Shown in pieces: positions 1 to 12,608 of a stretch of DNA of 64,000 nt. The notes below the pieces were generated by a model. That model was not told the DNA's origin, searched no databases, and saw nothing but the letters and a program-made list of their open reading frames with translations. The translations under genes were made by a program, and so were the position numbers. Numbering within the stretch: the first letter of the stretch is position 1; the number at the start of each line of letters is the position of its first letter. This stretch comes from Streptomyces sp. NBC_01231 (lineage in GTDB: Bacteria > Actinomycetota > Actinomycetes > Streptomycetales > Streptomycetaceae): positions 8,618,001-8,682,000 of the forward strand of contig CP108521.1 in the NCBI GenBank assembly GCA_035999765.1, written 5' to 3'.

Positions 1-484
1 CCCGGCGCAGATGCCCGGCGGCCGACTCGACCGCCGCGGACGCCGGCCGTTCCGCCCCGAGCGTCACCCGGGGGCCGCGCCCCCAGCAGAGATCGCCCCC
101 GACCAGCGCCGCCAGCGCGTCTGAGCCGTCGGCGTCCCCGTTCCCGGCCTCTGCCTGCACGAGGAACACACCCACATCGGCGTCGCGCAGCGAACCGGGG
201 ACGATTCCGGCGTCCTCCAGCGCGGCCCACACCAGGTGCAGCGCGCTGAGCCGCTCCTGGGACGCCCCACGCACGGAGTCCCCCATGAACGCCGCGACCC
301 CGTCGGGCGCACAGCGCACCCGCACGCCGACCGGGCCGGACGCTTCCGCCCGGCGTACTGGGTCGGGAGCCCCCTCCGGGGCAGCGAGGCCGACGATCAC
401 AATCGGAGTGTCCGTGGTGTCCGTGGTGTCCGTGGTGTCCGTGGTGTCATGGTCGGGCTCGGGCCAAGGCAGTCTGCTGGTCAC
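1..484 (-). CDS. Degenerate beta-ketoacyl-synthase-like protein, N-terminal part (runs off left edge)
   Basis: Reading leftwards from a GTG at 484, with a GGAAGGTGG ribosome-binding site just upstream, there are 161 open codons to the window edge. After a Thr/Asp repeat (residues 13-26) the protein has PIVIVGLA, like the first strand of polyketide or fatty-acid ketosynthases. It then has SQERLSALHLVWAALEDAGI followed by GSLRDADVGVF, which align with the family's PQQRL...WEALEDAGI...GVF block. The stretch matching the nucleophile elbow (family TACSSS) reads GAERPAS (residues 143-149) and has no cysteine. The usual 60 or so residues between the first strand and the dimer helix are also shortened. 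So the thiolase fold is likely but condensing activity is not; a chain-length-factor-like or scaffolding role is possible. The C-terminal part is outside the window. Confidence 0.6.
   Translation of the reverse strand, partial: MTSRLPWPEPDHDTTDTTDTTDTTDTPIVIVGLAAPEGAPDPVRRAEASGPVGVRVRCAPDGVAAFMGDSVRGASQERLSALHLVWAALEDAGIVPGSLRDADVGVFLVQAEAGNGDADGSDALAALVGGDLCWGRGPRVTLGAERPASAAVESAAGHLRR
411..446. repeat. Four tandem copies of a 9-bp unit
   Basis: TCCGTGGTG is repeated exactly four times without spacers. On the minus strand it lies in the 5' end of the ketosynthase-like gene and encodes repeated Asp-Thr-Thr. A unit of nine bases keeps the frame, so copy number can change without inactivating the gene. 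Confidence 0.9.
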
Positions 485-955
485 GGCGTAGTCCACCTTC
501 CCGTCACAGGGGGCGTGCGCGCCTGTTCGGCGTTTCTGTCCGCGGCAACTGCCCGCCGACTCGCACCCGCCCGCAAACGCTTGCTCGATCAACAGCACTC
601 TGACGGTGACCGCTTGACCAGACCTTGAGACCGGCTCGATGTCATGGGGCCACTGAGACTGCATGGCGTGTCCCGTTCGGTGACCTGCGGAAATACCTGA
701 TTGATCGGTAACGGGCGGGTGACTGGCCGCTGTGCGTCGTCTTCCGCGGTCACGTCGTGTGCGGGAGCGTGGCTGGGCGCGCCGCAAGTCCGATGCGTGG
801 TGCTGCGCCATTCCACGGTGTCTCCGTCCGTGGGCGGCAGCGGTAGGACTCTTGCCAATCCTTCGCCAACTCTTCTGACGCACCATCAGATGCCTGCTCG
901 GCGGCTTCTGATGTTGGATATGGCCGACCGACCCGCGCGAACACTGAGGTGAGAG
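485..955. other. 471-bp divergent intergenic region
   Basis: This separates the leftward ketosynthase-like gene from the rightward gamma-glutamyltransferase-like gene. Open frames here lack family resemblance and convincing ribosome-binding sites, so I call none. It must hold promoters for both sides. The only distinct structure I see is the cluster of inverted half-sites at 874-913. Confidence 0.6.
874..913. promoter_or_regulatory. Inverted half-site cluster, possible operator
   Basis: Three related heptamers alternate in orientation: TCTGACG (874-880), CATCAGA (884-890) and TCTGATG (907-913). The second and third are an exact inverted pair; the first and second differ by one base from one. 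They end 42 bp before the start codon at 956, where a regulator of that gene could bind. No local regulator can be assigned. Confidence 0.35.
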
Positions 956-2848
956 ATGCAGTTCACGACTCGACCCACACTTCAAGGCACCTTCGGCATG
1001 GTGTCCTCCACCCACTGGCTCGCCTCGCAGTCGGCGATGGCCGTCCTGGAGGACGGTGGCAACGCCTACGACGCCGCCGTGGCGGGGGCGTTCGTGCTGC
1101 ACGTCGTCGAGCCGCATCTGAACGGGCCCGCCGGTGAGGTACCGATCCTGCTGGCGCCGGCCGGAGGCGAGGTGCGGGTGCTGTGTGGACAGGGCGTCGC
1201 GCCGGCCGGGGCGCGCGTCGCGCACTACCGGGGACTCGGTCTGGATCTGGTCCCCGGGACCGGGCCGCTCGCCGCCGCCGTCCCCGGTGCCTTCGACGCC
1301 TGGATGCTGCTCCTTCGGGACCACGGCACGAAACCCCTTGCCGACGTCCTGAAGTACGCCATCGGGTACGCCGAAGACGGTCACGCGCCCGTGGAGAACG
1401 TCGGCGCGACCGTCGAGACGGTGCGGGAGCTGTTCGAGACGGAGTGGACCACCTCGGCCGACGTGTACCTGCCCGACGGCAAGGCACCCCGGCCGGGGGA
1501 GCTCTTCCGCAACCCCGCCCTCGCCGCCACCTGGAAGCGGCTGCTCGCCGAGGTCGCCGAGGCGGGGGGCCGGGAGGCGCAGATCGAGGCCGCGCGGGAG
1601 GTGTGGCGCACCGGCTTCATCGCGGAGGCGCTCGTACGGCAGGCCCGGCGGCCCACCATGGACACCAGCGGCGAGCGGCACACCGGCACGCTCACGGCCG
1701 CCGACCTCGCCGGCTGGTCCGCGACATACGAGGCACCGGCGACGTACGACTGGAACGGCTGGACCGTCTGCAAGGCCGGCCCCTGGAGCCAGGGGCCCGT
1801 TCTCCTCCAGCAACTCGCGCTGCTGCCGCCCGAACTGCCCCGGTACGGGTCCGCGGACTACGTCCACCTGCTGATCGAGGGCTGCAAGCTCGCCATGGCG
1901 GACCGGGAGGCCTGGTACGGGGACGCGGCCGAGGTGCCGCTCGACGCGCTGCTGTCGGACGCGTACAACGCGGGGCGGCGGGAGCTCGTCGGAGAGAAGG
2001 CGTCGTACGCATTGCGGCCCGGTAGTCCCGGAGGCCGCACCCCGCGGACGAGTGCCCTCGCGGGCCTGGTGATCGGCGACGAGACCGGGTTCGACCCGCT
2101 GGGCGCGGGGGAGCCGACGGTCGCGGTCCATGACGTGCCCGGCGTCGGCGAGCCCACCGTCGCCAAGCACCCCACGTCCCCGGTGCCGGGCGAACCCGAG
2201 TCAGAGGCCGGGCACGAGGCCGAGGTCGCCGCCGATGGGCGTACCCGTGGCGACACCTGCCACCTCGACATCGTCGACCGCTGGGGCAACATGGTCGCCG
2301 CCACCCCCAGCGGCGGCTGGCTCCAGTCCAACCCCGTCGTGCCCGAACTGGGCTTTCCACTGGGCACCCGGTTGCAGATGACCTGGCTGGAGGAGGGCCT
2401 GCCGAACTCCCTCGCCCCGGGCCGCCGCCCCCGCACCACCCTCACTCCCTCGATCGCCCTGCGCGACGGCATACCGGTGATGGCGTTCGGGACGCCCGGC
2501 GGGGATCAGCAGGACCAGTGGCAGCTGCACTTCTTCCTCGGGGTCGTGCTGCGCGCCCGGGTCCGCGGCGGACTCGATCTCCAGGGCGCGATCGACGCCC
2601 CGAACTGGCACAACGACAGCTTCCCCGGCTCCTTCTATCCGCGCGGCATGCGGCCGGGGAGCGTCACCGTGGAGGCCCGCACGGACCCGGACGTCGTGGC
2701 GGAACTCCGCGGGCGCGGGCACGACGTGACCGTGGGTGCCCCATGGTCGGAAGGACGCCTGTGCGCGGTGGCCAGGGACCCCGAGAGCGGCATCCTGTCG
2801 GCGGCCGCGAACCCGCGCGGGATGCAGGGGTACGCGGTCGGCCGCTGA
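956..2848 (+). CDS. Gamma-glutamyltransferase family protein
   Basis: 630 residues, with a GAGGTGAGAG ribosome-binding site directly before ATG 956. The N-terminal half has the family layout (SSTHWLASQSAMAVLEDGGN, then AYDAAVAG). The C-terminal half contains GDTCHLDIVDRWGNMVA, where Thr434 corresponds to the nucleophile exposed when the proenzyme cleaves itself, and later PGGDQQDQWQLHFF. Between the two parts lies an unusual Pro/Glu-rich linker (about residues 380-430) with GEPTVA occurring twice. The family transfers or hydrolyses gamma-glutamyl groups, or acylates in related cephalosporin acylases. No signal peptide is visible, so a cytoplasmic role is more likely than glutathione scavenging outside the cell. 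Substrate unknown. Confidence 0.85.
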   Translation: MQFTTRPTLQGTFGMVSSTHWLASQSAMAVLEDGGNAYDAAVAGAFVLHVVEPHLNGPAGEVPILLAPAGGEVRVLCGQGVAPAGARVAHYRGLGLDLVPGTGPLAAAVPGAFDAWMLLLRDHGTKPLADVLKYAIGYAEDGHAPVENVGATVETVRELFETEWTTSADVYLPDGKAPRPGELFRNPALAATWKRLLAEVAEAGGREAQIEAAREVWRTGFIAEALVRQARRPTMDTSGERHTGTLTAADLAGWSATYEAPATYDWNGWTVCKAGPWSQGPVLLQQLALLPPELPRYGSADYVHLLIEGCKLAMADREAWYGDAAEVPLDALLSDAYNAGRRELVGEKASYALRPGSPGGRTPRTSALAGLVIGDETGFDPLGAGEPTVAVHDVPGVGEPTVAKHPTSPVPGEPESEAGHEAEVAADGRTRGDTCHLDIVDRWGNMVAATPSGGWLQSNPVVPELGFPLGTRLQMTWLEEGLPNSLAPGRRPRTTLTPSIALRDGIPVMAFGTPGGDQQDQWQLHFFLGVVLRARVRGGLDLQGAIDAPNWHNDSFPGSFYPRGMRPGSVTVEARTDPDVVAELRGRGHDVTVGAPWSEGRLCAVARDPESGILSAAANPRGMQGYAVGR

Positions 2849-2982
2849 ACCGGCCGCCGTACCTGCCGCTGTGCCGGCCGCCGATCTCGTCGGCAGTGCC
2901 CGCACCTCGCTATTCATGGTGATTCCATCCGTTGTGCACCGGACGGGTGAGGATTGTCAGTGGCGCGTGCTCTCATGGAGCC

Positions 2983-3825
2983 ATGATCGAAGAGACGGAA
3001 ACCATCGACGAGTTTCTCGCCCGGCACTCCGCAGACGTGGAGGAGACCCTCCGCAAGGCGGCCGCGGCCGAGATCATGCCGCGCTTCTGCCGGCTCGCCG
3101 CGCACGAGGTCGACCAGAAGAGCGGCCCGCACGACCTGGTGACGGACGCCGACCGCAATGCGGAGCTGTATCTCGCCGAGGCGCTGGGCGGGCTGCTGCC
3201 CGGCTCGGTCGTGGTCGGCGAGGAGGCGGCGCACGCCGACCCCGCGTCCTACGAGGCGATACAGGGCGACACGCCGGTCTGGATCGTCGATCCCGTCGAC
3301 GGCACACGACAGTTCGTGCACGGCGACCCCGGGTTCTGCACCCTGGTCGCACTCGCCCGGCGCGGCGTCCTGCTCGCCTCGTGGACCTACGCCCCGGCCC
3401 GCGATCAGATGGCCACCGCCGTGCGCGGACAGGGCGCGTTCCTCGACGGCGAGAGGCTGACCTCCGGAGCCCCGGAGCCGGACCGTGACCTGCGCGTGGC
3501 CACCTCCCACCCGGACTACACGACCGACGAGGAGAAGCACGCCCTGCTCGGCCTGTGGACCGAGGGCGTGGCACCGCGCGCCTGCGGCTCGGCCGGCCTG
3601 GAGTACCTGGCGATCGCCCGGGGCGAGCTGGACGCCACGGCGTTCTCCTGGGAACTGGCCTGGGACCACGCGGCCGGCCTGCTCCTGGTGGAGGAGGCCG
3701 GCGGCGCCCACCTGACCCGAGCGGGCGAGCCGTTCCGCATCACCGGCCGCAACACCCTCCCCTTCACCGCGGCCCGCGACGCGGCCACGGCCCGCCGGAT
3801 GGTGGAGCTGCTGAGGGGGCGGTAG
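2983..3825 (+). CDS. Inositol monophosphatase family protein
   Basis: 280 residues from ATG 2983; an upstream in-frame start would add 17 residues that do not look like the family. Metal-site motifs are all present: GEE near residue 80, DPVDGTRQF, and WDHAAGLLLVEEAGG near the C-terminus. These bind the Mg ions used to hydrolyse phosphate monoesters such as inositol-1-phosphate, histidinol-phosphate or 3'-phosphoadenosine compounds. Streptomyces genomes carry several paralogues and the sequence alone does not choose between them. It stands alone between an unrelated transferase and an oxidoreductase. Confidence 0.85.
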   Translation: MIEETETIDEFLARHSADVEETLRKAAAAEIMPRFCRLAAHEVDQKSGPHDLVTDADRNAELYLAEALGGLLPGSVVVGEEAAHADPASYEAIQGDTPVWIVDPVDGTRQFVHGDPGFCTLVALARRGVLLASWTYAPARDQMATAVRGQGAFLDGERLTSGAPEPDRDLRVATSHPDYTTDEEKHALLGLWTEGVAPRACGSAGLEYLAIARGELDATAFSWELAWDHAAGLLLVEEAGGAHLTRAGEPFRITGRNTLPFTAARDAATARRMVELLRGR

Positions 3826-4013
3826 CCGGCGGTCGCCGAAGGAACGACAGGGGAGAGGCAGGTGGCCGCGCACGAAGGACGGTCGCCGGACGAGCGGCAG
3901 CGCACGGTCACCGAAGACCCGGCCGCCCCGGGTGGTGCCCCGCGGCCCGGTGCTGTCGGGTCTCCGTCATATCCTGATCCTCACAGGCCACCGGCTGACG
4001 AAGGAGTCCGAAG

Positions 4014-5432
4014 GTGCCGTCGATGCTCGATGCGGTCGTGGTGGGTGCGGGACCGAACGGACTGACCGCTGCCGTGGAACTGGCCCGCCGAGGCTTCTCC
4101 GTGGCCGTCTTCGAGGCCCGGGACACCGTCGGCGGGGGAGCCCGCACCGAGGAGCTCACTCTCCCCGGCTTCCGGCACGACCCGTGCTCGGCGGCCCATC
4201 CGCTCGGCATCAACTCGCCGGCGTTCCGCGCGATGCCCCTTCAGCGGTACGGCCTGGAGTGGCTGCACGCCGACCTGCCCATGGCGCACCCCTTCACCGA
4301 CGGCACCGCCGCCGTCCTGGCGCGGTCGGTCGGTGAGACGGCGGCCTCGTTCGGCCCACGCGACGCGGGCACGTACCGCAGGCTGGTCGAGCCCTTCCTG
4401 CCCAAGTGGGACACCCTGGCCCGGGACTTCATGTCCCTGCCGCTCACCGCGCTGCCCCGCGACCCGGTCACCCTCGCCCGCTTCGGCCTCGTCGGCCTGC
4501 CCCCGTCCACCTGGCTGACCCGCCGCTTCCGCGACGAGCGGGCCAAGACCCTGTTCGCCGGTCTCGTGGCCCACGTCATGGCCCCGCTGGGCGGCTTCGC
4601 CACCGGCGCGATCGGCCTGGTCTTCGCCCTCGCCGCGCACGCCCGCGGCTGGCCCGTGGCCCGCGGCGGCTCCCAGTCCATCTCGGACGCGCTCGCCGCC
4701 TACCTCGAGGACCTCGGCGGCGCAGTGCACACCGACTACGAGGTCAAGCGGCTCGACGATCTGCCGCCGGCGCGCGCGTACGTCTTCGACACCTCACCCA
4801 CCGCCCTGGCCCGCATCGCAGGCTTCGGCACGTACTACGCGGGCTATCGGTACGGCCCCGGCGTTTTCAAGGTCGACTACGCCCTGGACGGCCCCGTGCC
4901 GTGGACCGCGCCGGAAGCGCACAGGGCCACCACCGTGCAGATCGGTGCCGACTCTGCCGAGATCGGCAGCGCCCTGCGTGCGGCGTCCCGGGAGGGCCGC
5001 GCACCCGACAAGCCGTTCATGATCACCGTGCAGCCCAGTGTCGTCGACCCCGGCCGGGCCCCGGCCGGCAAGCACGTGTTCTGGGCCTACGGTCATGTCC
5101 CCAACGGCTGGACCGGAGACCTCACCGACGCCGTCGAGCGCCAACTGGAGCGGTTCGCCCCGGGCTTCCGCGACCGTGTTCTCGCCCGCGCGACCGCCGG
5201 ACCGCCCGAACTCGCCGCCCGCAACGCCAACTACGTCGGCGGCGACATCGCCTCCGGAGCGGTCTCCGGACTCCAGATCCTGCTGCGGCCCAAGCTCTCC
5301 CTCTCCCCGTACGGCACCCCGCACCCGGCCGTCTTCATCTGCTCCTCGGCCACTCCGCCAGGGCCCGGAGTGCACGGCATGTCGGGCCACAACGCTGCGA
5401 AGGCCGTCTGGAGGAGGCTGCGCCAGACATGA
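4014..5432 (+). CDS. FAD-dependent phytoene-desaturase-like oxidoreductase
   Basis: 472 residues from GTG 4014, preceded by AAGGAG at a 7-base spacing. The N-terminus has the dinucleotide-binding motif [20 protein letters not shown], then an E at the end of strand 2 ([16 protein letters not shown]), as in phytoene desaturase/amine-oxidase flavoproteins. The C-terminal [16 protein letters not shown] is the usual second FAD contact. Substrates of this NAD(P)/FAD branch range from carotenoids to other polyenes. No carotenoid synthase lies nearby, so the substrate is open. The stop overlaps the start of the macro-domain gene by four bases, so the two are translated together. Confidence 0.85.
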   Translation: MPSMLDAVVVGAGPNGLTAAVELARRGFSVAVFEARDTVGGGARTEELTLPGFRHDPCSAAHPLGINSPAFRAMPLQRYGLEWLHADLPMAHPFTDGTAAVLARSVGETAASFGPRDAGTYRRLVEPFLPKWDTLARDFMSLPLTALPRDPVTLARFGLVGLPPSTWLTRRFRDERAKTLFAGLVAHVMAPLGGFATGAIGLVFALAAHARGWPVARGGSQSISDALAAYLEDLGGAVHTDYEVKRLDDLPPARAYVFDTSPTALARIAGFGTYYAGYRYGPGVFKVDYALDGPVPWTAPEAHRATTVQIGADSAEIGSALRAASREGRAPDKPFMITVQPSVVDPGRAPAGKHVFWAYGHVPNGWTGDLTDAVERQLERFAPGFRDRVLARATAGPPELAARNANYVGGDIASGAVSGLQILLRPKLSLSPYGTPHPAVFICSSATPPGPGVHGMSGHNAAKAVWRRLRQT

Positions 5433-5941
5433 CCGCCATCACCCTCGTCCAGGGCGACATCACCCGGCAGAGCGCCGACGCCATCGTCAACGCGGCGAAC
5501 TCCTCGCTGCTCGGCGGAGGCGGCGTCGACGGGGCCATCCACCGCCGCGGCGGCCCCGCGATTCTCGCGGACTGCCGCAAGCTACGCGCCTCGCACTATG
5601 GGAGAGGCCTCGCCACCGGCCGGGCGGTCGCGACGACGGCGGGTGAGCTGGACGCGCACTGGGTGATCCACACCGTCGGCCCGCGGTTCAGTCAGGAGGA
5701 GGACCGGTCGGAGCTGCTGGCTTCCTGCTACCGCGAATCGCTGCGGGTGGCCGACGAGTTGGGCGCCCGCACGGTCGCCTTCCCGGCTGTCTCCGCCGGC
5801 ATCTACGGCTGGCCGATGGACGACGCCGCCCGGATCGCCGTCGAGACGGTGCGGACCACTCGGACGGACGTCGAAGAGGTGAGGTTCGTCCTCTTCGACG
5901 ACCTGGCCTACGAAGCGTTCGCCCTACAGACCCAGGTGTGA
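5429..5941 (+). CDS. Macro-domain protein, MacroD/YmdB type (ADP-ribose binding or deacetylase)
   Basis: 170 residues. ATG 5429 overlaps the upstream TGA (ATGA) and follows GGAGGAGG. The complete macro fold is visible: [20 protein letters not shown] binds adenine and ribose, [10 protein letters not shown] is the glycine-rich phosphate loop, and [18 protein letters not shown] is the second loop. MacroD-type members remove ADP-ribose from acidic residues or deacetylate O-acetyl-ADP-ribose. The tight coupling to an FAD oxidoreductase is unusual and suggests a shared process, but which one is not visible. Confidence 0.9.
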   Translation: MTAITLVQGDITRQSADAIVNAANSSLLGGGGVDGAIHRRGGPAILADCRKLRASHYGRGLATGRAVATTAGELDAHWVIHTVGPRFSQEEDRSELLASCYRESLRVADELGARTVAFPAVSAGIYGWPMDDAARIAVETVRTTRTDVEEVRFVLFDDLAYEAFALQTQV

Positions 5942-5972
5942 CGCTCGTCCGATGGGATGCGGGGCTCTCCTC

Positions 5973-6002
5973 GACATGGACCGGACCGACATGGACCGGA
6001 CC
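5973..6002. repeat. 15-bp perfect direct repeat
   Basis: GACATGGACCGGACC occurs twice in immediate tandem just after the macro-domain gene. It encodes nothing I can support and is probably a local slippage duplication. Confidence 0.85.
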
Positions 6003-6022
6003 GACGCCTGACGGCCCGGCTG

Positions 6023-6073
6023 CGGCGCACCGGCGCGGACCGGCGCCTCCAGGGCCCCCGCCGGCGTGCGCCG
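6023..6073. terminator. Hairpin between convergent genes
   Basis: CGGCGCACCGGCG (6023-6035) pairs with 6059-6073 apart from a two-base bulge. It lies between the ends of the convergent macro-domain and response-regulator genes, and has no T-run, as is common in Streptomyces. Confidence 0.5.
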
Positions 6074-6104
6074 TCCGTGAAGCAGCCGTCCACGAAGCCG
6101 GCGT

Positions 6105-6797
6105 TCAGGCGGCGACGGACAGAGGCGGGGCCGCCATCCGCAGGGGCGTCACGGTGGGCCGTACCAGGCCGTTCTCGTAGGCGAAGGGCACCAGTTGGAC
6201 CCGGGCGCGGGCGCCGATCTTGGTGAGGATGTTGCTGACATGGGACTTCACGGTCGTCGGGGCGATGTGCAGCCGCTCCGCGATCTCGGCGTTCGACCAG
6301 CCGGCGGCGACCGCGGTGACGACGTCGCGCTCCCGCCCGGTGAGCGTGCCCAGCCCGTGCGCCTGCTCGGTTGTCCCGACGGGGCGTCGGCTGCGGACGG
6401 CGTCGATGAGTTCGCGGGTCAGACCGGGGGAGATGACCACGTCACCGGTGGCCACGGCGTGCACGGCCGAGGCCAGTTCGTCGGGCGTGACCTCCGGGAG
6501 GACGAATCCGCCGGCCCCGGCGCGCAGCGCGGCGTAGGCATCCGCATCATCGCCGGAGGAGCTCAGGAGGAGCACGCGGGACGCGTGGGAGATACGGCGA
6601 ACGGTCTCGATCCCGCCGGTGCCGAGGCCGGAGCCGTCCATGACGACGACATCCGGGCGGAGCCGGTCGCTCATCCGGATCGCCTCGGCCTCGTCGGCCG
6701 TTTCCCCGACGACGGTCAGACCGGGCCGGGCCGACAGGAGCATGCGCAGACCGAGTCGTTGCAGGGACTGCTGATGCAAGACGAAGACGGTGACCAT
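6105..6797 (-). CDS. NarL/FixJ-family response regulator with atypical receiver
   Basis: 230 residues. The receiver (about 1-120) keeps the phosphoacceptor position Asp54 (VVVMDGSG). The N-terminal acidic pair that binds Mg is replaced by His8-Gln9 (VLHQQSLQRLGLRMLL), and the conserved Lys is Pro101 (GFVLPEV). The LuxR-type helix-turn-helix is intact (about 150-210: LTGRERDVVTAVAAG, then SNAEIAERLHIAPTTVKSH). No histidine kinase is adjacent. It is therefore probably a phosphorylation-independent DNA-binding regulator. A 21-bp perfect palindrome lies 13 bases upstream of its start codon, and the divergent neighbour is the beta-galactosidase gene, so both are candidate targets. Confidence 0.88.
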   Translation of the reverse strand: MVTVFVLHQQSLQRLGLRMLLSARPGLTVVGETADEAEAIRMSDRLRPDVVVMDGSGLGTGGIETVRRISHASRVLLLSSSGDDADAYAALRAGAGGFVLPEVTPDELASAVHAVATGDVVISPGLTRELIDAVRSRRPVGTTEQAHGLGTLTGRERDVVTAVAAGWSNAEIAERLHIAPTTVKSHVSNILTKIGARARVQLVPFAYENGLVRPTVTPLRMAAPPLSVAA

Positions 6798-6809
6798 GCT
6801 CGCCCCTTC

Positions 6810-6830
6810 TGAACGAAACGGTTTCGTTCA
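6810..6830. promoter_or_regulatory. 21-bp perfect palindrome, candidate operator
   Basis: TGAACGAAAC, G, GTTTCGTTCA: two 10-bp arms around one base. It sits 13 bp upstream of the response-regulator start and could act on its promoter or 5' leader. The AACGAAAC half-site shares GAAAC with the second palindrome 30 bp away. Confidence 0.65.
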
Positions 6831-6846
6831 CTCGGGAGAAGAATAG

Positions 6847-10941
<4,095 letters not shown>

Positions 10942-10950
10942 GCGCGCGGC

Positions 10951-10984
10951 GGTCCGGGACACCGACGAGACGGTGTCCCGGACC
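10951..10984 (+). terminator. Strong hairpin terminator after the GH2 gene
   Basis: A perfect 14-bp stem (GGTCCGGGACACCG and its complement) around a 6-base loop begins ten bases after the beta-galactosidase stop codon. Confidence 0.8.
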
Positions 10985-11126
10985 GTCGTACGTCGTCCCG
11001 GGCCCGGCGGCTGCCTCGTGCGGAACACCGCTCGAACCGGCCGGGTCCAGGACAGCCGAGGACGATGTCGGATTCTCGCCAGCGTGTCTCCTTCGTATGT
11101 CCGATGCTGGAGGCATGCAGAGGGGA

Positions 11127-12608
11127 ATGCACACCGACACCGAGCGCTGCGTGCGCGCCGTGCAGTCGAAGGACGCACGGTTCGACGGCTGGTTCTTCAC
11201 CGCCGTCCTGACCACCCGCATCTACTGCCGGCCCAGCTGTCCGGTCGTGCCGCCCAAGCCCGAAAACATGACCTTCCACCCGAGCGCGGCGGCCTGCCAG
11301 CAGGCCGGCTTCCGAGCCTGCAAGCGCTGCCGCCCCGACACCAGCCCGGGCTCCCCGGAGTGGAACCAGCGCGCCGACCTGGTGGCCCGGGCGATGCGGC
11401 TCGTCGCCGACGGGGTCGTGGACCGCGAGGGCGTGCCCGGACTCGCCGCCCGGCTCGGCTACAGCAGCAGGCAGGTCGAACGTCAGCTGCTCGCCGAACT
11501 GGGCGCCGGCCCGCTCGCCCTCGCCCGCGCCCAGCGCGCCCAGACCGCGCGCCTGCTCATCGAGACGACCCCGCTGCCGATGGCTCAGATCGCCTTCGCC
11601 GCCGGGTTCTCCTCCATCCGCACCTACAACGACACCGTGCGTGAGGTCTTCGCCCTCTCCCCGACCGAACTGCGCGCCCGGGTACCGAGGAAGAACGCCC
11701 TGGCCGGCCCGGGCGCACTCGCCCTCCGGCTCCCCTTCCGCGCCCCCCTGAACCCCGACAACCTCTTCGGTCACCTCGCGGCGACCGCGGTCCCTGGCGT
11801 GGAGGAGTGGCGGGACGGCGCCTACCGGCGCACGCTGCGACTGCCGTACGGCCACGGCATCGTGGCGCTCACCCCACGGCCGGACCACATCGCCTGCCGC
11901 CTCACGCTCAGCGACCTGCGGGACCTGACCGTCGCCATCAGCCGCTGCCGCCGGATGCTCGACCTGGACGCCGACCCGGTCGCGGTCGACGACCAGCTGC
12001 GCACGGACCCGGTCCTCGCGCCGCTCGTCGACAAGGCCCCCGGGCGGCGGGTCCCGCGCACGGTGGACGAGGCGGAGTTCGCCGTTCGTGCGGTGCTCGG
12101 CCAGCAGGTCTCGACGGCGGCGGCCCGCACCCACGCGGCCCGCCTGGTCACGGCGTACGGCGATCCGGTGGACGATCCCGAGGGGGGCCTCACCCACCTC
12201 TTCCCGTCCCCCGCGGCGCTCGCCGCCGTCGACCCCGAGTCACTCGCGATGCCGCGCACCCGCCGTACCACGTTCACCACCCTGGTGGGCCAACTCTCCG
12301 ACGGCACCCTCAACCTGGGAGTGGAGAGCGACTGGACCCAGACCCGTGCCCAACTCCTCGCGCTCCCCGGCTTCGGCCCCTGGACGGCCGACGTCATCGC
12401 GATGCGTGCCCTCGGCGACCCGGACGCCTTCCTCCCGACCGACCTCGGAATCCGGCGCGCCGCACAGGAGTTGGGCCTGCCCTCGACCCCGGCGGCACTC
12501 ACGGCCCGCGCGGCGGCCTGGCGGCCCTGGCGGGCGTACGCGGTCCAGTACCTGTGGGCGACCGACAGCCACCCGATCAACTTCCTTCCCGGACAAGGAC
12601 GTTCGTGA
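11127..12608 (+). CDS. alkA: Ada-like regulator fused to AlkA-type DNA-3-methyladenine glycosylase
   Basis: About 493 residues. In-frame ATGs at 11115 and 11127 are both possible; the second starts right at the domain. The N-terminus is the Ada zinc-binding methyl-phosphotriester domain: RIYCRPSCPVVPPKPEN supplies two cysteines and FRACKRCRPD the other two. An AraC-type helix-turn-helix follows (YSSRQVERQLLAELG ... AFAAGFSSIRTYNDTVRE). The C-terminal part is AlkA with the helix-hairpin-helix GFGPWTADVIAMRALG and the base-excision Asp in FLPTDLGI. The protein can sense alkylated phosphates, activate adaptive-response genes and remove alkylated bases. The methylguanine acceptor domain of classical Ada is instead the next, overlapping gene. 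Confidence 0.93.
   Translation: MHTDTERCVRAVQSKDARFDGWFFTAVLTTRIYCRPSCPVVPPKPENMTFHPSAAACQQAGFRACKRCRPDTSPGSPEWNQRADLVARAMRLVADGVVDREGVPGLAARLGYSSRQVERQLLAELGAGPLALARAQRAQTARLLIETTPLPMAQIAFAAGFSSIRTYNDTVREVFALSPTELRARVPRKNALAGPGALALRLPFRAPLNPDNLFGHLAATAVPGVEEWRDGAYRRTLRLPYGHGIVALTPRPDHIACRLTLSDLRDLTVAISRCRRMLDLDADPVAVDDQLRTDPVLAPLVDKAPGRRVPRTVDEAEFAVRAVLGQQVSTAAARTHAARLVTAYGDPVDDPEGGLTHLFPSPAALAAVDPESLAMPRTRRTTFTTLVGQLSDGTLNLGVESDWTQTRAQLLALPGFGPWTADVIAMRALGDPDAFLPTDLGIRRAAQELGLPSTPAALTARAAAWRPWRAYAVQYLWATDSHPINFLPGQGRS

Noticed and set aside
589..858. Possible small gene on the minus strand in the first intergenic region
   Set aside because: No ribosome-binding site, no recognisable domain and a codon pattern unlike neighbours.
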